NCBI GenBank assembly: GCA_025362765.1
Contig: JANYFI010000414.1
Coordinates: 1-14,727 of the forward strand
Direction of reading: 5' to 3'
DNA: 14,727 nt
Source: Ferruginibacter sp.
Lineage (GTDB): Bacteria; Bacteroidota; Bacteroidia; Chitinophagales; Chitinophagaceae
Made by a program: the position numbers and the translations under genes. Positions 1 through 6,753 of the stretch are shown here, piece by piece. The stretch's first letter is position 1. Each line of letters begins with the position of its first letter. The notes under the pieces are model-generated. The model did no database searches and was not told the DNA's origin. It saw only the letters and a program-made list of their open reading frames with translations.

Positions 1-293
1 GTATGAATCTTGTAAAGCCTTTTGTAGTCTACGTATCCTCTGTTCATTATATAAAAACTGTTGACTTCAAAATTAATAATATCCAGCACATTTACATCGT
101 GAACAGAAGTAGGGGAAAACAAAATAAATTCAGGGATAACTGTTTTTAAATCAAGTTGGGTGTGAAGTTTTATGCCTCCCTTGGTTGATCTGAAAGTAGC
201 CCAACAAAATGCGGAAAGACACAAATCAATAGTTGTTGCATTTATGGCGAATACATTTTCTTTGAGAGATACTTCCAATTCATCGTCCTTTTT
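1..293 (-). pseudogene. IS4-like DDE transposase remnant, 5'-truncated, off the window's left edge
   Basis: Read on the minus strand, this stretch gives about 97 residues of an IS4-type transposase core. It contains ATTIDLCLSAFCWATFRST, then KGGIKLHT, then SVHDVNVLD, and MNRGYVDYKRLYKIH near the window edge. In this family the first catalytic Asp lies in an 'AIDSTTIDL' motif and the second in a 'DRxYVDF' motif. Here the codons give AINATTIDL (AAT, Asn) and MNRGYVDY (AAC, Asn), so both visible catalytic positions are changed. An in-frame TAA at 294-296 cuts the frame upstream, and no ATG is available, so the N-terminal half is missing. The third catalytic residue would lie outside the window. 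The family call rests on remembered motifs. The substitutions and truncation are read directly. This is almost certainly a dead copy. Confidence 0.8.
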
Positions 294-426
294 TTATTTT
301 CAAAAATTCAAATTGTTTCCAAGCTAAATTCGCTGCAAACTCAATACTGACAATACTTTCAAAGAACTAAAAATTTCAATAAGGGTAACTATTCAGTCTC
401 CTAAAAAGTCAAAATTGCTTAATTTT
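294..426. other. Gap between two gene remnants, nothing recognisable
   Basis: This 133-bp AT-rich gap separates the transposase remnant from the adaptor remnant. It has stops in the frame that would continue the transposase, no start codon in a useful context and no clear terminal inverted repeat. It probably contains the deletion or insertion junction that joined the two remnants. Confidence 0.4.
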
Positions 427-1251
427 CTAAATCTGTGTCGGCGTAAATTTTCTGTCCACGAAGCCAACTGTTCCAATTGTATTCAACGGGCAGGGATTTA
501 CAGTATTGGTCATTTTAGCCAAAATGAAAAATGCACCTTTCACTACGATTTTTGTATTAACAGGTATTTCTTTCAATAATGTTATTTCACTGTATCCAAC
601 ATAAGTTGTACCCTTTACTACCGGTATTCTTTCAAACCTAATACCATCTACTGCTGCTTTAACATCCGTTTTATCATTGCCTGCAGCAGTGCTGTCGGAT
701 TTTACATCTTCTTTTTTCGGATGTTCATTTTCAATATGCATATCCGTTACAATAAAAATATAATCCTGTCCCTGAAAGCTGACAATAGCTGAGGTAGGAA
801 CTGCCGGTACAATAGCTTTATCAAGACTGACATTTGCAGTAACATTCATGCCATCTATCAATCCTGTTTTATCGCCCATTACTTTGGCATGTACAGGAAT
901 GGTTTTGGTATTGCTTTCAAATGCAGTTCCAATCGAAAAAATCGTTGCATCCTATTCTTTACCGGCATTATTGGTTACTGTAAAATGTATGGTTTTATTG
1001 GGCTTTACTTTTGCCAGATCTTTTTCATAGACATATAAATCAAGGTGCAATTGCGAATTATTTACAATCTCAGCAATCGGTGATGACACATCCACATTGG
1101 AATCCAGTTGTGCCATTACTTTACTAACGGTGCCGCTGATCGGTGCTCTCACTGTAACTGATGATGAAAAAGTTTGTGATGCCCCTAATGCTGATAATTG
1201 TTTCTGCAGCTTACTCCCAAATCTCTCCCCTACCTTTAAAGTGTAAGAATA
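427..1251 (-). pseudogene. RND efflux periplasmic adaptor (CusB/HlyD type), broken
   Basis: The frame encodes the C-terminal two thirds of a membrane-fusion protein of the kind that links an inner-membrane RND pump to an outer-membrane channel. The lipoyl half-motif VRAPISGTVSKV is followed by LHLDLYVYEKDLAKVK (beta-barrel domain) and, near the end, by IPVNTKIVVKGAFFILAKM, typical of Bacteroidota CusB proteins. An in-frame TAG at 952-954 interrupts it after NAGKE. Homology resumes at once in the same frame (DATIFSIGTAFESNTKT), so a single base change from a Tyr codon explains the break. The N-terminus is also gone: the frame meets another TAG at 1252-1254, and there is no signal peptide or first hairpin half. 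The last ~25 residues after AKMTNT do not look like the family and may be read-through into foreign sequence. No pump gene lies nearby. Confidence 0.85.
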
Positions 1252-1299
1252 CTATAAAAGAAAGGAAAAAAAGATTTAATAATCTATTAAATAAATCTT

Positions 1300-1329
1300 T
1301 TGAAAGAAAAAATATTTACTTTACCTTCG
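1300..1329 (+). promoter_or_regulatory. Candidate Bacteroidota-type promoter of the GH20 operon
   Basis: A TTG at 1300-1302 is separated by 19 bases from TACCTTCG at 1322-1329. The Bacteroidota consensus is TTG, 17-23 bases, TAnnTTTG, so the -7 box has one mismatch. The GH20 start codon lies 26 bases after the box. The debris upstream reads away from it, so the operon needs its own promoter in this gap. Confidence 0.5.
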
Positions 1330-1355
1330 ATTTTAGCTAAATAGCAGGATTAATT

Positions 1356-3593
1356 ATGAAAATAACTGATGGTACATATAGGTTTTTCAGAGGTTTATAT
1401 CTCTTCATTACTACTATTGTTTTATTAGGTAGCCAGTTAACATTGATGGCTCAACAAACGGTCTTGTCGCAAAATGGTATTGCAATTATTCCTTACCCAA
1501 AAGAAGTGAAGTTGGTAGGTGCTGATTTTGTACTGGATAACAGCATCACCATTATACCCGATAAAAATGCATCATCCAACGATCAATTTGCCGCTGGCCA
1601 ATTATATAAATATTTAACAACTGATCTGGGCTTGAAGTGCGACATCAGTCAACATGCAACTGGAAAATCAATTGTACTAACCAGGAAGGGAGTTAATAAA
1701 AAATACGGTGATGAAGGATACTCATTGATAGCAAATGAAAATAGCCTGGTTGTAAAAGCAGCAGGTGAAGCCGGGCTGTTTTATGGGGTACAAACAATGA
1801 TGCAACTGGTTCAAAAACGGCCATCACAGGCGTTTATAAAAGGAATGGAAATATCCGACTGGCCCGATACAAAAGTAAGGGCGGCGCATTATGATACCAA
1901 GCATCACCAGGATACCCGTGCATTTGTAGAAAGTTTTATACAGGATCTTTCAAAGTACAAGATCAATATGCTCATTTGGGAATGGGAAGACAAATTTGCT
2001 TACCCGAGTCATCCTGAAATAGGGGCGCCTGGCGCATTCACCATGAAGGAGATGCAGGAAATTACACGGTATGCCCACCAGTATCATATTCAGATTGTGC
2101 CACTGGTACAAGGTTTAGGCCATGTAAGCTTTATTCTTAAATGGCCACAGTTTGCTAACCTTCGGGAATTGCCCGCTTCCAATTTTGAATTTTGTCCTTT
2201 AAAAGAAGGTGCTTATCAACTGCTGTCTGATCTGTGGCAGGATGCGGTAAAGGCAACTCCCGGATCAAAATACATTCATATCGGTTCGGATGAAACCTAT
2301 GAATTAGGAGCCTGCCCGGAATGTAAATTAAAACAAGCCGAAATTGGAAGAAGTGGATTGTATCATCTTTTTGTTGGCAAATCTGTTGACTTGCTTAAAA
2401 ATACGGGGCGCCAGATAATGGCCTGGGAAGCCCCGATGGGCTGGGCAAAAGGGCGGCTACAGGTATATCACCAGGGCCAGGATGCGAAGGAAGAAAAATC
2501 CGGAACACCCAGGCAGGGACTTGTGTTAACTGAGTCGTACGATTACGAAACTCCGGAATTAAAATATGCCCGGCAAGCCAAGGCGCTAGGTCACCCGGTA
2601 TTTGCTTACGATCCTAATCCCGGCATCGAACAATTATTTCTTCCTTACTTTTTTAGTAAGGGCGATGAAGGGCGTATGCAAAAAGGAAGTTTGGAAAACT
2701 CCTATAATTTTCTGCAATCTACCATGGGCAAAGCCGTGTTTGATGGCGTCATCAGAACCTCCTGGGATGATGCCGGCCTTCCGATGCAGGCATGGATGTT
2801 AAGCTTTGCCACAACGGCCGCTTTCTCATGGAATGCAGCTGCTCCCGGGTTGCCGGAATTTACTTCTACCTTTTTTAAAAACCGGTATGGAAGCGATGCC
2901 ACCAAAGTGGATACGCTTTACAAATTGCTGAATGAAGGCGCATACTTTTATATGGAAAGTTTTGAAAGAAGGGTATGGGCGTGGGGAGAAATAGGTAAAA
3001 CACATCTTCCGGACTTACCCAGGGGCGATGCCTTGGAATACGACCCGTTCTGGAATACGGAATATGCAGACAGGATAAAAGCAGCCAACGAATATCTTGA
3101 AAAGATGAACAGGGCCATTGCAATCTGCCGGCAAAACCTGGGCGTGAATATCAGCAACCGGTATGATATAGAAGTATTTCTGACGCTGGCAAATTTGATA
3201 AAACATACCGCTTCAACATACCTTGCTTTATCGCAATTGGAAAAGGCGATAAAACAGGCGCACGAACAACGTTTCGCCGATTTGCAAGGGTCATATCAAA
3301 GCCTTGAAAAAGCTGAACAAATTGTAAAAAATAATCTGAGTGAAAGAGAAAAAATATTCAACGAACTGGTTAAGGTTTGGGAACAAACAAGGTTGCCAAA
3401 AGGAATGTCAACAGCAATGAAGACTTACTTTTTTGAACAGGACCGAACCCGTCATTTTGCCAACCGTGTTGCCGGTATGGAATATCTAATTGTGGATGAA
3501 CAGAAATTAAATCTGGAAGATTATCTGTCAAAACTTCAGCTTTATATGAAAAATTTTAAACAGCGTTTTTTAAGCGCAACCAATAGTAATTGA
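1356..3593 (+). CDS. Exported GH20 beta-N-acetylhexosaminidase (hexosaminidase D-like motif)
   Basis: The 745-residue protein starts with a Sec signal peptide (hydrophobic residues ~13-31, likely cleavage before QQ at 33-34) and should act in the periplasm or on the surface. Residues ~41-155 form the GH20 N-terminal alpha/beta domain (IIPYPKEV, later AGLFYGVQTMMQLV). The catalytic barrel covers ~165-500 and carries HIGSDETYELGACPEC, where D312-E313 is the Asp-Glu pair of substrate-assisted catalysis. A Cys pair follows at C320/C323. This pattern is closer to hexosaminidase D than to the classical HxGGDE form, and characterised hexosaminidase D enzymes favour beta-GalNAc. The last ~220 residues are helical with no recognised domain. 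It should remove terminal beta-HexNAc from glycans. The next gene follows after 30 bp, implying an operon. The family is secure; the preferred sugar is inferred. Confidence 0.9.
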   Translation: MKITDGTYRFFRGLYLFITTIVLLGSQLTLMAQQTVLSQNGIAIIPYPKEVKLVGADFVLDNSITIIPDKNASSNDQFAAGQLYKYLTTDLGLKCDISQHATGKSIVLTRKGVNKKYGDEGYSLIANENSLVVKAAGEAGLFYGVQTMMQLVQKRPSQAFIKGMEISDWPDTKVRAAHYDTKHHQDTRAFVESFIQDLSKYKINMLIWEWEDKFAYPSHPEIGAPGAFTMKEMQEITRYAHQYHIQIVPLVQGLGHVSFILKWPQFANLRELPASNFEFCPLKEGAYQLLSDLWQDAVKATPGSKYIHIGSDETYELGACPECKLKQAEIGRSGLYHLFVGKSVDLLKNTGRQIMAWEAPMGWAKGRLQVYHQGQDAKEEKSGTPRQGLVLTESYDYETPELKYARQAKALGHPVFAYDPNPGIEQLFLPYFFSKGDEGRMQKGSLENSYNFLQSTMGKAVFDGVIRTSWDDAGLPMQAWMLSFATTAAFSWNAAAPGLPEFTSTFFKNRYGSDATKVDTLYKLLNEGAYFYMESFERRVWAWGEIGKTHLPDLPRGDALEYDPFWNTEYADRIKAANEYLEKMNRAIAICRQNLGVNISNRYDIEVFLTLANLIKHTASTYLALSQLEKAIKQAHEQRFADLQGSYQSLEKAEQIVKNNLSEREKIFNELVKVWEQTRLPKGMSTAMKTYFFEQDRTRHFANRVAGMEYLIVDEQKLNLEDYLSKLQLYMKNFKQRFLSATNSN

Positions 3594-3623
3594 ATTTTTA
3601 AAATCAACCACTAAAAAATACCT

Positions 3624-4988
3624 ATGCCTTTATCAAGAAGAAATTTTGTAAAAAACGTATCAATTACTGCTGCCGGATTAAGTGTGGTTAATCCATTTAA
3701 TTCCTATGCAAAATCTGGCGAAGCAAAGGTGAAACTTGGTTTTATTGGAACGGGGCTTAGAGGCCAGGCACACCTGGCTACGGTGCTTAAAAGGGATGAT
3801 GTAGAAATAGTAGCGATCTGTGATGTTGATGCCCGTATGCTGCAAATGAGTAAAGAACTTATTGGCAAATCAGGTAAAAAAATGCCGCCCATTTATACCG
3901 GCAACGATTATTCGTACCGGGAATTACTGGCATTGAAAAATATAGACGCTGTCATTATTGCAACTCCATGGGAGTGGCATAAGCCGATGATTATGGATGC
4001 ACTTTCCGCAGGGATAAAATACATTGGCACAGAAGTTATATTGGGTATAACACTGGAAGATCACTGGGAAGTAGTAAGGGGTACAGAAAAAAACAATGCC
4101 CATGTAATGATGCTGGAAAATGCCTGCTACAGAAGGGATACGCTGGCTATTACCAATATGGTAAGAGAAGGATTGTTTGGAGAAATGATTCACCTGCAGG
4201 GAGGTTACCAACATGACCTTAGAGGTGTAAAATTCAATGATGGAATAACGCCTTATAACAGTGGTGCTGAGTTTGGAGAGAAGGGGTTTTCAGAAGCAAA
4301 ATGGAGAACCAATCATTCGGTAAACCGCAATGGTGATTTATACCCAACTCATGGTGTGGGGCCATTAGCGATGATGCTTAACATTAACCGCGGAAACCGC
4401 TTTGAATCGCTCTGCTCTTTTTCCACAAAAACCAGGGGATTGCATAATTATATTGTTAAGAAAGGCGGAGCAGATCATCCAAATGCAAAAGTGCTTTTTA
4501 AACTGGGTGATGTAGTAACTACACAAATAAAATGCTCCAATGGCGAGACGATATTGCTGCAGCATGATACCAATCTCCCGAGGCCATATTCATTGGGTTT
4601 TAGGGTACAGGGAACCAACGGTATCTGGATGAATATTAACAATGGAATTTTTATTGAAGGCCAATCCAAATATGATCATGAACATTGGGATGATGCAAAG
4701 TTGTGGCTGGATAAATACGATCATCCTATATGGAAAAGGTGGAGTAAGGAGGCTTATCAAACTGGCCATGATGGGATTGATTTTTTTGTGATGCATGCGT
4801 TTATTGAGTCAGTAAAAAGAAAGACAGCAACTCCAATGGATGTGTATGATGCCGCGGCATGGAGCGCCATCACACCCTTGAGTGAAACAAGTGTAGAGCT
4901 GGGTAACCAGACAGTTGATTTTCCTGATTTTACCGGCGGCAGATGGATGACGCATAAAAATACTTTTGCGTTGACGGATGAATATTGA
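3624..4988 (+). CDS. Tat-exported GH109-type glycosidase (Gfo/Idh/MocA fold)
   Basis: The 454-residue protein begins with a twin-arginine signal (S4-R-R-N-F8, then a hydrophobic segment to ~28). A Rossmann domain follows, with nucleotide motif G42-T-G44-L-R-G47 and the acidic end of beta-2 at ICDVDA. The later sequence matches GH109 rather than plain inositol or glucose-fructose oxidoreductases: ATPWEWHKPM, GTEVILGITLEDHWEV, MMLENACYRRDTL, GGYQHDLRGVKFNDG, NGDLYPTHGVGP (Y240, H243), NLPRPYSLGFRVQGT and DAAAWSAITPLSE. GH109 enzymes use tightly bound NAD+ in a redox-assisted elimination that releases terminal alpha-N-acetylgalactosamine. Tat export fits a cofactor-loaded folded enzyme. It lies 30 bp after the GH20 gene and is probably co-transcribed. 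Length is normal for the family. The alpha-GalNAc substrate is known for the founding enzymes, but some relatives have other specificities. Confidence 0.88.
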   Translation: MPLSRRNFVKNVSITAAGLSVVNPFNSYAKSGEAKVKLGFIGTGLRGQAHLATVLKRDDVEIVAICDVDARMLQMSKELIGKSGKKMPPIYTGNDYSYRELLALKNIDAVIIATPWEWHKPMIMDALSAGIKYIGTEVILGITLEDHWEVVRGTEKNNAHVMMLENACYRRDTLAITNMVREGLFGEMIHLQGGYQHDLRGVKFNDGITPYNSGAEFGEKGFSEAKWRTNHSVNRNGDLYPTHGVGPLAMMLNINRGNRFESLCSFSTKTRGLHNYIVKKGGADHPNAKVLFKLGDVVTTQIKCSNGETILLQHDTNLPRPYSLGFRVQGTNGIWMNINNGIFIEGQSKYDHEHWDDAKLWLDKYDHPIWKRWSKEAYQTGHDGIDFFVMHAFIESVKRKTATPMDVYDAAAWSAITPLSETSVELGNQTVDFPDFTGGRWMTHKNTFALTDEY

Positions 4989-4998
4989 TGGAAGCATT

Positions 4999-5031
4999 GG
5001 TTTTTTAAACCTTTGTTTTTTAAAGCAAAGG
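4999..5031 (+). terminator. Two competing short hairpins after the GH109 gene, possible attenuator
   Basis: GGTTT (4999-5003) can pair with AAACC (5007-5011). Alternatively CCTTTG (5010-5015) can pair with CAAAGG (5026-5031). The two stems share bases 5010-5011 and exclude each other. No T-run follows the second stem, so it is a weak terminator at best. It may reduce read-through into the esterase gene. Confidence 0.3.
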
Positions 5032-5123
5032 AAGTACTAGATCTTCTAATAATCAGGGAGAAACCAGGCAGTAAATTGCCAAAATTCTAACGCCTCAATT
5101 TACTTTTTAGAAAAAAATAAGCT

Positions 5124-6011
5124 ATGAAATTTTCTGTAGTAAAATTCCTGATAAGTGCCATTTCCTGCTTTTCTTTTATACTTACCATGGCTCAGCCAAT
5201 CGGTAAAGTGATAGAAAAGCAAACCATTAAAAGTACTGTTCTTGGTAAAGATGTAAACTATTCGGTTTACCTGCCTGCGGATTATACTAGCTCTGAGCGC
5301 ACGTATCCTGTTGTTTATTTATTACATGGTTTTACGGATGATAATACAGCCTGGATCCAGCTTGGAGAAATAAACCGGTATGCTGATAAAGCAATTGCTG
5401 ACGGCATTATTCCTCCAATGATCATTATAATGCCGAATGGGGATTCCAGTTTTTATATCAACACTTATGACGGCAAAGAAAATTATGAAGATTTTTTTGT
5501 GAATGAATTTATACCCTCAATAGAAAAAGCATATCGCATTAAAGCTGAAAAGAAATATCGGGGTATAGCTGGTTTATCTATGGGTGGCTATGGTTCGATG
5601 ATAATTTCATTAAAACATCCTGACCTGTTTGTGGCTGCCGCACCCCTTAGCGCCGCCGTGTGGGATGATAATGCAATTACAGGCATGTCTGAAGAAGATT
5701 ATAATGATGAGGTCGGAAAATTATTTGGCCGTGATTTAAAAGGTAAAGCCCGGCTTACCAAAACATGGTACGATAACTCCATTTTGAAAATAGTAGCTGA
5801 AAAAAAAGCGGATGATTTAAAAAAAGTTCGTTACTGGATTGATTGCGGTGATGATGATTTTCTTACGAAAGGCAATTGCCTTCTGCATATTGCTTTAGCA
5901 GAGAAAAAAGTGCCGCATGAATATCGGGTTCGTGATGGAGTGCATAACTGGACGTACTGGCGTACCGGCATTGTAGAAGCACTAAAATTTATCGGAGATA
6001 GTTTTCGGTAG
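5124..6011 (+). CDS. Secreted alpha/beta-hydrolase esterase (esterase D/feruloyl esterase family, PF00756 type)
   Basis: The 295-residue protein has a Sec signal peptide (hydrophobic ~6-22, cleavage near the AQ at 23-24). The mature part is a single alpha/beta-hydrolase domain: VYLLHGFTDDNTAW (oxyanion region, ~64-77), nucleophile elbow G150-L-S152-M-G-G155, IDCGDDDFL with the acid at about D244 or D245, and VRDGVHNWTYW with H274. The triad is therefore complete. PF00756 members hydrolyse acyl esters, including acetyl, feruloyl and S-formylglutathione esters. The exported form next to GH20 and GH109 suggests that it strips O-acyl groups blocking the glycosidases, but the true substrate cannot be read from the sequence. 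It is 135 bp downstream of the GH109 gene on the same strand and may be the last gene of that operon. Confidence 0.85.
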   Translation: MKFSVVKFLISAISCFSFILTMAQPIGKVIEKQTIKSTVLGKDVNYSVYLPADYTSSERTYPVVYLLHGFTDDNTAWIQLGEINRYADKAIADGIIPPMIIIMPNGDSSFYINTYDGKENYEDFFVNEFIPSIEKAYRIKAEKKYRGIAGLSMGGYGSMIISLKHPDLFVAAAPLSAAVWDDNAITGMSEEDYNDEVGKLFGRDLKGKARLTKTWYDNSILKIVAEKKADDLKKVRYWIDCGDDDFLTKGNCLLHIALAEKKVPHEYRVRDGVHNWTYWRTGIVEALKFIGDSFR

Positions 6012-6143
6012 AAATAAATTTGTTTGATAAGAAATCTCCTGAATTTTAGAGATGCCATGGATGCTGCTGATTAAGGCAGTGGTCTTTAAGTGACAGGCAT
6101 TTAAAGTCAACCTGGTGAGTTAATAGTGTCAAATGCTTTGATT

Positions 6144-6605
6144 TTATACACCTTTAGAAGATATATCCGTTACAGGCATCTTACGTAAACTGATTCCGGC
6201 CCTGTTCCAGGCATTTATGTTTATAACAGCCATAATTAATTGTGCTGTTTTCTCTTCACCAAAAAGCATGATTGCTTTGTCATACACTTCATCCGAAAGG
6301 CCATGCTGATGAATCAATGTAATTTCTTCTGTTAGGGCTAAAACTATTTTTTCCTCTTCTGAGTAAATATCTGTCTCCCGCCAGGCATTCAGCAGGTAAA
6401 TGCGTTGTTCAGTTTCTCCCAACTTCCGGGCATCCCTGGTGTGAAGGTCAAGGCAAAATGCACACCCATTAATTTGGGAAGCCCTTATCTTGATTAACTC
6501 TTTAGTGAGAGGCTGTATTGAGGTGGATTCCAGGTATATTTCGAGGCCCCTCAGCGCCAGGTGCGCTTTGGGTTGAATCTCTTTTAGGTTGAATCTTTTA
6601 TTCAT
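6144..6605 (-). CDS. AhpD/carboxymuconolactone decarboxylase-family protein
   Basis: The 153-residue protein has the CMD/AhpD core with INGCAFCLDLHTRDARKLGE at ~50-69, including the redox-type C-A-F-C pair and the downstream His. Proteins with this motif reduce peroxides (AhpD-like) or act as general thiol-disulfide partners. This subtype is mostly known only as alkylhydroperoxidase-like. There is no signal peptide, so it is cytoplasmic. I choose the ATG at 6605 (MNKRFNLKEI). An in-frame TTG at 6623 would add six residues but is an unlikely start. It lies 148 bp after the sugar dehydrogenase gene on the same strand and converges on the esterase gene. A link to oxidative metabolism from the dehydrogenase is possible but not shown. 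Confidence 0.82.
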   Translation of the reverse strand: MNKRFNLKEIQPKAHLALRGLEIYLESTSIQPLTKELIKIRASQINGCAFCLDLHTRDARKLGETEQRIYLLNAWRETDIYSEEEKIVLALTEEITLIHQHGLSDEVYDKAIMLFGEEKTAQLIMAVININAWNRAGISLRKMPVTDISSKGV

Positions 6606-6644
6606 CAAAATCAATTTTTGCAAATGAAAATTTAATTTGTAAAC

Positions 6645-6656
6645 GCCTTTAAAGGC
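6645..6656. promoter_or_regulatory. Perfect 12-bp palindrome upstream of the AhpD-like gene
   Basis: GCCTTTAAAGGC is a perfect palindrome centred about 45 bp upstream of the AhpD-like start codon. The position suits an operator for a dimeric regulator. As RNA it has no loop, so it would not make a conventional terminator hairpin. Confidence 0.3.
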
Positions 6657-6753
6657 TGATGATTTTTGTCAGATGGATTTTAATACACCTGATCGATGAT
6701 CGCAAACAAAACTTATCAAATCTGTTATCTTTTAAAGAATCAGCCGCCTTTTA

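Noticed and set aside
427..879. Stand-alone 150-residue minus-strand protein starting MGDKTGLIDG
   Set aside because: It is the downstream half of the interrupted efflux adaptor. The same frame continues upstream through the TAG with clear family sequence, so it is not an independent gene.
2702..3206. Overlapping minus-strand open frames inside the GH20 gene, and similar ones inside the GH109, dehydrogenase and susC genes
   Set aside because: They lie wholly within well-supported genes, show no family motifs and have low-complexity, Cys/Pro/Phe-rich translations typical of antisense frames.
3624..4988. Ordinary inositol or glucose-fructose oxidoreductase
   Set aside because: The fold is shared, but the Tat signal, the YPTHG and GYQHDLR regions and the length fit GH109-type proteins better.
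6012..6143. Bidirectional terminator between the converging esterase and AhpD-like genes
   Set aside because: Only short imperfect stems (for example ATCTC/GAGAT at 6032-6052) are present and none is followed by a T-run, although the gene arrangement would call for one.
6606..6623. TTG start six codons upstream for the AhpD-like gene
   Set aside because: An ATG at 6605 immediately precedes the conserved region, and the extra six residues (MQKLIL) add nothing recognisable.
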